Assembly (NCBI GenBank): GCA_003551985.1
Contig: PUOB01000189.1
Span: forward strand, 1-9,216
Length of the DNA stretch: 9,216 nt
Direction of reading: 5' to 3'
Source of the DNA: Desulfobacteraceae bacterium
GTDB taxonomy: Bacteria; Desulfobacterota; Desulfobacteria; Desulfobacterales; Desulfosalsimonadaceae
This document shows positions 1-6,981 of the stretch, piece after piece. The notes beneath the pieces were generated by a model. The model did not search any database, was not told the DNA's origin, and worked only from the letters and a program-made list of their open reading frames with translations. The position numbers and the translations under genes were made by a program. Position 1 is the stretch's first letter; every line of letters begins with the position of its first letter.

Positions 1-1239
1 CAGCAGGCCGGGAGAGGGGTACCCGTCCTGCGGCATGGACCATTGCTTCTGGAACGCGCGGATGGCATCGCGGGTTCGCGGACCCGGAACGCCGTCCGCC
101 GGACCGGCATCAAAACCCAGACGATTGAGAAGCTGCTGTTTCTCCTTGATCTCGTCGCGCGAGAGCGGGTCATGCGCCGCATCCCGACCGCCTTGAATCG
201 GCGGCAGTCCGGCGATGCGGTCCGCAAGATAGCCGACGGATATGGCATAGTTGACGGAACGGTTCCAACGCATGATGGCGCGAAAGTTGTCATAGACGAG
301 GAATGCCGGTCCGTCATGGCCCTGGGGCAGCACAATGGCGCCTTCCATGTCCGCCTCCGGCAAATCCGCGCCGTTGGCCCGGCGCACGCCGAGCGCCGAC
401 CACGCCTCTATCGACTTGCGCGTGTTCATATCCGCAAGCCCCATATCGAAGTCCTCCGGAAGGCGCACTTCACGCCCCCAGCGTTCCCCCGGACGCCAAC
501 CGGCGACGGACAGATAGTTGGCCCCGGAGGCAAAGGCGTCCGGCAGGCTTTTCCAGATGTCCTTGCGGCCGTTGCCGGTATAATCCACGGCGTACCCGTT
601 AAAGGTGGAAGGCATGAACTGCATCTGCCCCATAGCCCCGGCCCAGGATCCCATCATGGCATCCGGTGCGATGTGGCCGTCGTCTACAATTTGAAGGGCG
701 TTGAGAAGCTCCGCGCGGAAAAAATCGGCGCGCCGCGGGTCGTAGGCCAGTGTTGCCAGGGCGTCGATTACCCGAAAGCCGCCCGTATGGCTGCCGTAGT
801 TTGTCTCCAGGCCCCAAAGAGCAATGAGGTAGCGCGGGGGAACCCCGTATTGGGAATGGATCTCGTCGAGCATTTCGCGATGCGCCGCCAGCATTTCACG
901 CCCGCGATTTATCCGGGCATCGTTGACGCTCCGGTGCAGGTAATCCCAAAAAGTCCGGGTAAATTCGGGCTGACGGCGGTCAAGTTCGATCACGCGCACC
1001 ACCGGTGAGACATCGCGAAACGATGCGTCCAGAGTCGCATCGGAGATGCCCCTGCCGCGTGCTTCGTCCCGCAGCGCATCCAGCCAGTTTCGGAACCCCT
1101 CATCCGAAAGCGAATCATCCGCCATAACCGCATCAACGCCCTCCCCGGCCTGAGCGCCCGCCTGCCATACCGCAGGCAAAACCGCCAAACCAACAATCGC
1201 CGCCACCACAAAAACCCTGCACCTTCCCAACCCCCTCAT
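1..1239 (-). CDS. mltB: MltB-type lytic murein transglycosylase with C-terminal peptidoglycan-binding domain (3' end cut by window edge)
   Basis: Cleaves the glycan strands of peptidoglycan in the periplasm non-hydrolytically, leaving 1,6-anhydro-muramyl ends (family knowledge). I translated 413 residues on the minus strand; the frame is still open at position 1. Residues 1-30 are a signal peptide (hydrophobic VVAAIVGLAV, then AGAQA). It has no lipobox cysteine, so unlike E. coli MltB this should be soluble. The SLT_2-type catalytic domain covers about 45-350, with ALWGLETNYG at 140-149, where Glu145 is the expected catalytic acid, and GSWAGAMGQMQFMPSTF at 197-213. A PG_binding_1 domain starts near 362 and includes DGVPGPRTRDAIRAFQ; it is truncated by the edge. 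This order matches the soluble MltB_2 subgroup. The chosen ATG has GGGGAG six bases upstream. An in-frame ATG at 1257 would add six residues but has a weaker ribosome site. It is transcribed divergently from the catalase gene. Confidence 0.93.
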   Translation of the reverse strand, partial: MRGLGRCRVFVVAAIVGLAVLPAVWQAGAQAGEGVDAVMADDSLSDEGFRNWLDALRDEARGRGISDATLDASFRDVSPVVRVIELDRRQPEFTRTFWDYLHRSVNDARINRGREMLAAHREMLDEIHSQYGVPPRYLIALWGLETNYGSHTGGFRVIDALATLAYDPRRADFFRAELLNALQIVDDGHIAPDAMMGSWAGAMGQMQFMPSTFNGYAVDYTGNGRKDIWKSLPDAFASGANYLSVAGWRPGERWGREVRLPEDFDMGLADMNTRKSIEAWSALGVRRANGADLPEADMEGAIVLPQGHDGPAFLVYDNFRAIMRWNRSVNYAISVGYLADRIAGLPPIQGGRDAAHDPLSRDEIKEKQQLLNRLGFDAGPADGVPGPRTRDAIRAFQKQWSMPQDGYPSPGLL

Positions 1240-1289
1240 CGCGTACTCCCCAATCATATCTTTTTATCTCCATCCGCCGGAATGCCAGC

Positions 1290-1301
1290 TTGCATATGCA
1301 A
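1290..1301. promoter_or_regulatory. 12-bp perfect palindrome TTGCATATGCAA in the transglycosylase leader
   Basis: The sequence equals its own reverse complement over 12 bases, and symmetry stops immediately outside. It lies about 50 bases upstream of the transglycosylase start codon and downstream of that gene's candidate promoter, where a repressor operator could sit. No regulator family is assigned. A palindrome of this length can occur by chance, so the functional reading is tentative. Confidence 0.3.
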
Positions 1302-1323
1302 ACCCTATTCAATATGGATCAAA

Positions 1324-1352
1324 AGGATAGCAAAATTTATTTTATTTGAAAA
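1324..1352 (-). promoter_or_regulatory. Candidate sigma-70 promoter for the transglycosylase gene
   Basis: Read on the minus strand there is a -35-like TTTTCA (1347-1352), a 17-base AT-rich spacer and a -10-like TATCCT (1324-1329) preceded by the extended -10 dinucleotide TG at the usual position. Each hexamer matches four of six consensus bases. Transcription would start near 1317 and give a leader of roughly 80 bases. The spacing is ideal but the hexamers are imperfect, so this is a candidate only. Confidence 0.4.
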
Positions 1353-1389
1353 GCAAAGCGGACGGCAGCGTAAGAAATACCAACGAACA

Positions 1390-1413
1390 GGGCGAAAGAT
1401 GTTTCGCCCCTAC
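1390..1413 (-). repeat. Short palindromic repeat, copy 1 (GTAGGGGCGAAA..TTTCGCCC type)
   Basis: Eight-base perfect arms GGGCGAAA (1390-1397) and TTTCGCCC (1402-1409) enclose a four-base loop. The asymmetric tail CTAC at 1410-1413 gives the element an orientation. Read from 1413 down to 1390 it matches 23 of 24 bases of the copy at 7963-7986, in the opposite orientation. Both copies lie in intergenic DNA. This is the look of a REP-like or other small dispersed element; at a transcript level it would form a stable hairpin. Confidence 0.75.
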
Positions 1414-1483
1414 GGGCAACCCCGGTCTCATCCGGTGTCATAAGGCGGCAGGGTTCGCCCCGGTGCGAATTGCTGATGTTTTT

Positions 1484-1511
1484 TTGACAGCTGAATAAAA
1501 AGGATTATTTG
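1484..1511 (+). promoter_or_regulatory. Candidate catalase promoter
   Basis: A perfect -35 hexamer TTGACA (1484-1489) is followed after 16 bases by TATTTG (1506-1511), which matches only half of the -10 consensus. It lies about 60 bases upstream of the catalase start codon, a suitable distance. AT-rich sequence follows, but I see no clear PerR, Fur or OxyR site. The weak -10 suggests either that an activator is needed or that this is not the true promoter. Confidence 0.35.
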
Positions 1512-1556
1512 TTAATTCATAACCATTTCGAATTGAGTCCTTTTAAAGAAGATGAC

Positions 1557-1563
1557 AAAGGAG
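1557..1563 (+). promoter_or_regulatory. Ribosome binding site that fixes the catalase start
   Basis: AAAGGAG lies eight bases before the ATG at 1572. It argues against an upstream in-frame TTG at 1509, which would add 21 residues (beginning MLIHNHF) that are not typical of catalase N-termini and would overlap the candidate promoter region. Confidence 0.8.
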
Positions 1564-1571
1564 ACACTAGC

Positions 1572-3026
1572 ATGACAAACGACGATCGCAAACCCACAAC
1601 GAACGATGCCGGGAACCCCGTATCCAGCGATGAGTTCTCGCTCACGGTCGGACCCGACGGTCCCCTTCTGCTGCAGGACCACTATCTCGCCGAGCAGATG
1701 GCCAACTTCAACCGGGAGATGATCCCGGACCGCCAGCCCCATGCAAAGGGCTCAGGGGCTTTCGGACACTTCGAGGTGACCCGGGACGTCAGCGCCTACA
1801 CAAAGGCGACCATATTCCAACCGGGCACGAAGACCGACGTGCTGGCCCGGTTCTCCACGGTGGCCGGCGAGGCCGGCAGTCCCGACACCTGGCGGGACGT
1901 GCGCGGCTTTGCGCTCAAGTTCTACACCACGGAGGGAAACTACGACATGGTGGGCAACAACACCCCGGTGTTCTTCGTCCGCGATCCCATGAAGTTCCAG
2001 CACTTCATCCATTCGCAGAAGCGCCGGGCGGACAGCGGCCTGCGGGACCACGACATGCAGTGGGACTTCTGGACCCTGTCGCCGGAATCGGCCCACCAGG
2101 TCACCATCCTGATGAGCGACCGCGGGGTCCCCAAAAGTTACCGTCACATGAACGGCTATACGAGCCATACCTACATGTGGGTCAATGCCAACGGGGAGCG
2201 CTTCTGGGTGAAATACCACTTTAAATCCGACCAGGGTATCGATTTTCTCACCGATGAGGAGGCCGACCGGATGGCCGGCGAAGACGCCGACCGCCACCGC
2301 AGGGACCTGTTCGAGGCGATCAAGGGCGGAGACTACCCCGGCTGGACGCTGAAGGTCCAGATCATGCCCTTCGAGGAATCAAAAACCTATCGGTTCAACC
2401 CCTTTGACCTGACCAAGGTATGGCCGCACAGTGACTACCCCCTTCACGAGGTCGGCCGGCTGACCCTGAACCGCAATCCGGCGGATTTTCATACCGAGAT
2501 CGAACAGGCGGCGTTCGAGCCGAATAGTTTCGTCCCTGGGATTGGCCCGAGTCCGGACAAAATGCTGCTCGCCCGCTTGATTTCCTATGCCGACGCCCAC
2601 CGGGCGCGCCTTGGGGTCAACTACAAGCAAATCCCGGTCAACCGGCCCATAAGCCCGGTGAACAGCTACAGCAAGGGCGGGGCGATGCGGATCGAGAACG
2701 TCTCCGATCCGGTTTACGCACCCAACTCGAAAGGCGGTCCCGAAGCAGACAGTCAGCGCTATCCCGAAACGGCCATTTGGGATGCCAGCGGCGAGTTCAC
2801 CCGCGCCGCCTACACCCTCCGCAAGGACGACGACGACTTCGGACAGCCCGGCACCCTGGTGCGCGAGGTTATGGACGATGCGCAGCGCAACCGGCTGGTC
2901 GCCAACGTCGTGGGCCACCTCAAGAAGGGGGTAACCGAGCCTGTACTGGCGCGGGCATTCGAATACTGGAAAAACATTGACAAGGAGATCGGCGAGCGCA
3001 TTGAAAAAGGCGTGACCGGGGGCTGA
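1572..3026 (+). CDS. katA: Monofunctional heme catalase, small-subunit (clade 3-like) type
   Basis: Converts hydrogen peroxide to water and oxygen, probably in the cytoplasm since no signal peptide is present. The product is 484 residues, the usual length for small-subunit catalases. Key sites are intact: distal His57 in [12 protein letters not shown], distal Asn129 in [15 protein letters not shown] (123-138), and the heme-ligand Tyr339 in [21 protein letters not shown] and the [11 protein letters not shown] stretch also match the family. Residues from about 400 to 480 form the catalase-related C-terminal helical domain, so the gene is complete. It stands alone, divergent from the transglycosylase and convergent with the cytochrome operon. 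In an organism rich in exposed heme and likely to meet oxygen intermittently, a peroxide defence enzyme is sensible, but a direct functional link to the neighbouring operon is not shown. The clade is judged from length and motifs by eye. Confidence 0.97.
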   Translation: MTNDDRKPTTNDAGNPVSSDEFSLTVGPDGPLLLQDHYLAEQMANFNREMIPDRQPHAKGSGAFGHFEVTRDVSAYTKATIFQPGTKTDVLARFSTVAGEAGSPDTWRDVRGFALKFYTTEGNYDMVGNNTPVFFVRDPMKFQHFIHSQKRRADSGLRDHDMQWDFWTLSPESAHQVTILMSDRGVPKSYRHMNGYTSHTYMWVNANGERFWVKYHFKSDQGIDFLTDEEADRMAGEDADRHRRDLFEAIKGGDYPGWTLKVQIMPFEESKTYRFNPFDLTKVWPHSDYPLHEVGRLTLNRNPADFHTEIEQAAFEPNSFVPGIGPSPDKMLLARLISYADAHRARLGVNYKQIPVNRPISPVNSYSKGGAMRIENVSDPVYAPNSKGGPEADSQRYPETAIWDASGEFTRAAYTLRKDDDDFGQPGTLVREVMDDAQRNRLVANVVGHLKKGVTEPVLARAFEYWKNIDKEIGERIEKGVTGG

Positions 3027-3061
3027 TCGATCGGAGATGCAGTGCCTGACTGCACAGAACA

Positions 3062-3101
3062 TGCAAAAAAAAGCCGGGGTGAGCGATCCGCTCACCCCGG
3101 C
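3062..3101 (-). terminator. Rho-independent terminator of the cytochrome operon
   Basis: Arms GCCGGGGTGAGCG (3073-3085) and CGCTCACCCCGGC (3089-3101) form a perfect 13-bp GC-rich stem with a three-base loop. On the minus strand the stem is followed directly by an uninterrupted run of eight T (plus-strand A at 3065-3072), the classic intrinsic terminator. It begins 17 bases after the stop codon of the undecaheme gene. On the plus strand the hairpin is followed by CAGGTTAAAG with no U-run, so it should act poorly for the converging catalase transcript. Confidence 0.93.
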
Positions 3102-3118
3102 CAGGTTAAAGATCAAGA

Positions 3119-5674
3119 TTAGTTCGTGCCATCATCGGTGCCGTCACCGCGCAGCCCATATTTCTCGATGGAGCCGGGCCAGGCGGAGATGATGCCAAGA
3201 CGCCCCTCGTGCATCTCGCCGACATGGCAGAGCGTGCAGTTGGTCTTTTCGCCCACATTCACATTAATGTCGACGAGGAAGCCATCGTCATCAAGCCATG
3301 TGGGATGTGGTTCATTGCTGCCCGCATGACAGGCATGACAGCGCCCCGGCATATCCTGGGGATACAGGATTTCCGGATCCGAATGCGCCTGGTGCATCAA
3401 GTACATCATATCCACCGAATATGGCGCATCGGGATGCGTGGCCGCAATGCTTGTATGCGAACCGGCGTTATGGCAGGTAATGCAGGCCTGGATGTTGTTG
3501 TCGGCGGTGTAGCCGTTGCCGTGCCAGGCGATGGTGCCGTGGCAGCTCAGGCAGCTGCCGCCCCGGTTTGTGGCATGATCGATATTGGTGGTGGCGTTGA
3601 CCGATGTACGTCGGCTTTCAGCCATTTGAACCTCGCCGGAGCCCAGGACAATGGGATGCACCCGGCTGGTCAGGAGGCGGGTTTCACCATTAGCATTGAT
3701 GCTGCGGTGTATGGCGACAAAACCATGCCGGCCTTCATATGCCTGTTTCAGGTCGGCAAAGCCCTGTCCCCCGCCGGCGGCGCTGTTGGTAAAAGCCGGG
3801 AAAGTGGTGATGGCGGTGTCGCCGTCTATTACCGTATTTCCGCCTCCCCCCGTGGACACGTTAACGGCGACTGGACGGCCGCCGTCATCATTGTCTCTTT
3901 CGCGAAAGTCGCTTTTTTCGCCGGACCCCTCGTTGGTCCAGTCATCGCCGTATCCCCAGCCGATATGTACGCGGGGCCCGCCGTCGATCATTTCATCGGT
4001 CAGCTCGATGGGGTTGAAAGCGGCGTCCAGCACCTGCCACCGTACAACGGGGGTTGAACGGTATACCGCGTTTTCCACACCGACCAGTTCAAAATGAAAA
4101 TCCTCACGCTGGGCACGCAGTTCCTCCAGGCGTGCACTTACCCCGTGAATTGCATCGGCAGACCGGTCAAAGCCAACCCGTATGGAACCATCATGACATC
4201 CTGAACAATTATAGCTAAAAAAAGCGCCATGGTCCTCGGTAGCAGGGGTATCAAAAGCGTACCCCCCCTCACCATGGCAGGTGGCGCATGTTGAGACGAT
4301 AGTTGGGTCGCGGCGGTTCCAACCTTCTCCTTCCGCCGGAACCTCTCCGATGTGGCAGGAGGCGCAGTTGCTGGTACCGGCCAGAGTCCAGTCGGGATAG
4401 GAAACGTCTTCGTAAAGATACGCATCCGCCACGTAGCCGTCGATACCGGAATGGATACTGTGGACCATTGTGGTCATATCCAGCCTGGCCCAGCCATCAA
4501 CTTCTGCGTAGGAATTGCGGGAATCCCATGTATAGTCGTTGTGACAGTTGAAGCAGGTATTGACGTCGGGACGCTGCTCGCCATGCACCCTGTTGCGCGG
4601 AAAACTTAAGCGGTCGCCGTGACAGGTATTGCAAGATGCCTGCTCAATCTGGTTGGTTGGTTTTGGATCATCGATTGACGCTGCAGCAACCGTTGCCCCG
4701 GCACCTGTTCCAACAAGATCAAAATCAGCCACCGCGGCAAAACGCAAATAACCGGAATCACGGTCACGGCCGGTTATCGAGATGCGGTAGGTCCCGCTTT
4801 CCAAAGCCCCGTTCGCATTAATTTCGTTGATTTTTTCCCGCACCCAGGCTCGGTAATCGGCTCCTTCGCCGTATGAGGACGCGACGTCATCCCCGGCGCG
4901 CCGCCACACAACGCCGCCGCTGAAATCGATCTCATTCAACCGGCCAGTTTCGTTGCCATAGTCGCCGGGATCGGCCAGCAGCGGAGTGGTAAACTGTGTG
5001 CCGCCATCAACATCAACGCCGCCTCTCAGGATATCGCCATCCTCAAGCCGGAGGTTGCCCCCCCGAATGACCTTGACACCGTCCCCGTATAACGGATCAT
5101 CTTGCGCTCCCCGCTCCCGGGTCCTCTGCAGCATGTTCATCCAGGAGCCTTCCGACACCTCCTTGGCGATGGTGAGCTCCACGTTCACCTCGTCCGGGGC
5201 ATCGACGTACCTGGCATCTTCAATGGTAAAAGACACCTCAACAACGCCGGCGTCAACCAAAACACTATCAACGCTCGCCCCCCAAATACTGTCGGCCCTG
5301 TCCCGCTGATGCTGGAAGCCGGCATGCAGCGATTCACTCAGTCCATCAGATCCCTGACCCGGCCTGAAGTCACCGTGGCAAGCGATACAGCCTTCCTTTG
5401 GTTCCTTGCCATGGGCGCTGCCACCGAACATCTCTCCGCCCATATTGTCCATATGCGCCCGCAGCACAGTGGCCGACAGAACCCCCACACCTTCGTGCTG
5501 ATGGCAGGAAAAACACAAGGATGAGTTCGGAGAATCAATCCCTCTTGCGAGATCTTCCGGAGTAGGGCCCGGCGGCCCCCGTTTGCCGTCATCACCGCTA
5601 CAGCCTAGAAAGGCCAGCGCGCTCATCAACAGACAAATAGCAACTACTCTGTGTAAATACCATTTCGTTTTCAT
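3119..5674 (-). CDS. Undecaheme OmcA/MtrC-like c-type cytochrome lipoprotein
   Basis: Likely terminal, surface-exposed electron-transfer cytochrome. The 851 residues begin with a signal peptide ending LAFLGC25; Phe at -3 is unusual in a lipobox, but Ser26 at +2 is compatible with outer-membrane sorting. A short collagen-like GDDGKRGPPGPTP linker follows. Eleven CXXCH motifs have first Cys at 54, 96, 348, 374, 437, 463, 490, 708, 731, 779 and 813. Heme groups (2, 5 and 4) are separated by heme-free, strand-rich segments (about 130-335 and 515-700), matching the alternating barrel/heme-domain plan of MtrC and OmcA. MVHSIHSG (403-410) and YLMHQAH (758-764) resemble the conserved His motifs of that family. 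All mature cysteines except Cys25 are heme ligands, and enough other His residues exist for bis-His coordination. AAGGAGG lies ten bases before the ATG. The octaheme gene ends 86 bases upstream. It is the last gene before the terminator. Family assignment is by architecture; orthology to a named protein is not claimed. Confidence 0.9.
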   Translation of the reverse strand: MKTKWYLHRVVAICLLMSALAFLGCSGDDGKRGPPGPTPEDLARGIDSPNSSLCFSCHQHEGVGVLSATVLRAHMDNMGGEMFGGSAHGKEPKEGCIACHGDFRPGQGSDGLSESLHAGFQHQRDRADSIWGASVDSVLVDAGVVEVSFTIEDARYVDAPDEVNVELTIAKEVSEGSWMNMLQRTRERGAQDDPLYGDGVKVIRGGNLRLEDGDILRGGVDVDGGTQFTTPLLADPGDYGNETGRLNEIDFSGGVVWRRAGDDVASSYGEGADYRAWVREKINEINANGALESGTYRISITGRDRDSGYLRFAAVADFDLVGTGAGATVAAASIDDPKPTNQIEQASCNTCHGDRLSFPRNRVHGEQRPDVNTCFNCHNDYTWDSRNSYAEVDGWARLDMTTMVHSIHSGIDGYVADAYLYEDVSYPDWTLAGTSNCASCHIGEVPAEGEGWNRRDPTIVSTCATCHGEGGYAFDTPATEDHGAFFSYNCSGCHDGSIRVGFDRSADAIHGVSARLEELRAQREDFHFELVGVENAVYRSTPVVRWQVLDAAFNPIELTDEMIDGGPRVHIGWGYGDDWTNEGSGEKSDFRERDNDDGGRPVAVNVSTGGGGNTVIDGDTAITTFPAFTNSAAGGGQGFADLKQAYEGRHGFVAIHRSINANGETRLLTSRVHPIVLGSGEVQMAESRRTSVNATTNIDHATNRGGSCLSCHGTIAWHGNGYTADNNIQACITCHNAGSHTSIAATHPDAPYSVDMMYLMHQAHSDPEILYPQDMPGRCHACHAGSNEPHPTWLDDDGFLVDINVNVGEKTNCTLCHVGEMHEGRLGIISAWPGSIEKYGLRGDGTDDGTN

Positions 5675-5760
5675 CTGCTTTCCGCCTCCTTCCGAAAAAC
5701 GCTATGATTGTTTGCTTGCAGGCTGGAGCAGCATTCCCTCACAGCAACTTCTCTTTCAAC

Positions 5761-6927
5761 TTAATCGATCCACCCCATTGCCGCCTTGTGGGGATCATGG
5801 CAAACGGTGCAGGAATTGGGCGCTTTCGGGTTAAGTCCGTCCCCGCCGAGATAATATCCCGGTATCCGCACCTGGGTGACGGTGCCGTCTCCGTTCTTCC
5901 GGGGAAACCATCCCCTGAAGTGGGAGTTGGCAATAATGCTGGATTCGCTGCCATACGGATTGGCCACGGGGTTGTGATACTCCAGCCGTCCGGCATTGGC
6001 GTCATCGGTCCAGTCGAACCCGAACTCCCCCCCATAAATATCCGGATCCAGGAAATAAGGAACCGCCTCACGGGGATCATGTGCGATAAATGCCTGGTGG
6101 CAGCTGGTGCACGTGTTGAACTCCCGGCTGTACACCACTTCTCCGGTGACATCTTTGGTTTCCGGGGCGCGAAGCTCTCCGCTGTGGGGTCTGTGACAGG
6201 TGCGGCAGCTGACGGGGCTGAGTTCATCCGCACTGTATGCCGGGCGGCCGGCTAAGAACTCGCGCAGCCTGGCATAACCGAGGTCCCTGCGCTGGGCATT
6301 GCCGTCAAAGTTGTGGACGCGTGAATAGCTGATAAAGCCTTCGTCGGTATGGCACATGGCACAGTGGACATTTATCGTTTCCCGGCCTTCCATCGAAGGG
6401 CTTCGGGCGTGTTTGCTTTCAAAGTAATTCTCGGCGATATCAACAGTGGCGCGATGCACGTCGTCGTCGGGCACACTTGCATCATGACAGCTGACACAGG
6501 TATCCACATCAGGAATGGGCTGAGGCAGCGGGCCCATGCCAAAGTGGAATCCGCCGGCACCGTGGCAGGCTTCGCAGCTTACCACCGGACGTACAGGGCC
6601 GTGATCGCCGGTCAGGGTCCACCCCCTGCCCTCGCGGTCCGGATCGGTCAGGCTCCAGCGGTCGTGACATGCTTCGCAGGACGCATCGGGCAATGGATAG
6701 CTGGGATTGAACGTCAGTGTCTCCTCATCCAGGTTGCCGTGGGCTTTCAGCCACTCGCGCCGTTGATCGTCATGGCAGCTGAGACAGTTCAGTTCACCAA
6801 GGTATTCCGGGGCTACTTCGGGTTCGCCCGGTGTGACGCCGCCGCCTGACCCGGAATCACTGCCGCAGCCGGCCAGAACGACTATGGCGAAAATCAATGC
6901 CAATAAATGGATTTTCAGGTATTTCAT
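5761..6927 (-). CDS. Octaheme c-type cytochrome lipoprotein
   Basis: A multiheme electron carrier, probably attached to the outer membrane. The 388 residues start with a signal peptide and a clean lipobox VLAGC21, then a Gly/Ser-rich flexible linker (22-30). Gly at +2 predicts outer-membrane sorting. Eight CXXCH motifs have first Cys at 48, 84, 118, 144, 189, 241, 273 and 373. The first, CLSCHDDQRREWLKAHGNL, and the segment YFESKHARSPSMEG (168-181) resemble the CXXCH...W..S.HA pattern of many cytochrome c554-type multiheme proteins. A heme-free stretch of about 95 residues (278-372), rich in aromatic and Gly residues (Tyr, Phe, Trp), precedes the last heme. I do not recognise a named orthologue. 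It lies between the decaheme and undecaheme genes, so it may be a second surface cytochrome or a bridge between barrel and outer partner. The ATG is chosen for AAGGAG seven bases upstream and the signal peptide; an in-frame ATG at 6981 would add 18 residues that bury the signal. Confidence 0.92.
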   Translation of the reverse strand: MKYLKIHLLALIFAIVVLAGCGSDSGSGGGVTPGEPEVAPEYLGELNCLSCHDDQRREWLKAHGNLDEETLTFNPSYPLPDASCEACHDRWSLTDPDREGRGWTLTGDHGPVRPVVSCEACHGAGGFHFGMGPLPQPIPDVDTCVSCHDASVPDDDVHRATVDIAENYFESKHARSPSMEGRETINVHCAMCHTDEGFISYSRVHNFDGNAQRRDLGYARLREFLAGRPAYSADELSPVSCRTCHRPHSGELRAPETKDVTGEVVYSREFNTCTSCHQAFIAHDPREAVPYFLDPDIYGGEFGFDWTDDANAGRLEYHNPVANPYGSESSIIANSHFRGWFPRKNGDGTVTQVRIPGYYLGGDGLNPKAPNSCTVCHDPHKAAMGWID

Positions 6928-6934
6928 GTTGCCT

Positions 6935-6940
6935 CTCCTT
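6935..6940 (-). promoter_or_regulatory. Ribosome binding site that fixes the octaheme start
   Basis: On the minus strand AAGGAG is followed by seven bases and then the ATG at 6927. This, with the lipoprotein signal peptide beginning MKYLKIHLLA, selects 6927 over the upstream in-frame ATG at 6981, which would overlap the end of the decaheme gene. Confidence 0.8.
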
Positions 6941-6981
6941 AATTGCGTATCAAAGGCCCGGCTCTCCCCTGGCGAAACCAC

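Larger units (their letters stand above)
1240..1571. other. Divergent intergenic region between transglycosylase and catalase genes
   Basis: About 330 bases with no supportable gene. It must hold the promoters of both divergent neighbours. Visible elements are a candidate minus-strand promoter (1324-1352), a 12-bp palindrome (1290-1301), a GC-rich palindromic repeat (1390-1413), a weaker TTCGC/GCGAA hairpin (1454-1469) and a candidate plus-strand promoter beginning with TTGACA at 1484. The stretch 1300-1360 is clearly AT-rich compared with the coding DNA around it. Confidence 0.8.

Noticed and set aside
43..1008. Long open frame on the plus strand (321 residues)
   Set aside because: It is antisense to the transglycosylase gene, has no recognisable domain, and is the usual shadow of GC-rich coding DNA.
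1503..1522. AT-rich segment before catalase as a PerR or Fur box
   Set aside because: TTAT and ATAA arms exist, but spacing and inner bases do not fit the 7-1-7 inverted-repeat consensus.
1509..1571. Upstream TTG start that would extend catalase by 21 residues
   Set aside because: The ATG at 1572 has a well-placed AAAGGAG, and the extension is unlike catalase N-termini.
3038..3054. TGCAGT/ACTGCA hairpin after the catalase stop as a terminator
   Set aside because: The six-bp stem is weak and not followed by a T-run; at best a minor contribution to 3' end formation.
2379..3116. Minus-strand open frame antisense to the catalase (245 residues)
   Set aside because: The plus strand encodes an intact catalase here, and this frame overlaps the operon terminator. 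No domain is recognisable.
3209..4057. Plus-strand open frame of 282 residues within the undecaheme gene
   Set aside because: Antisense shadow with no family features and no ribosome site that I can support.
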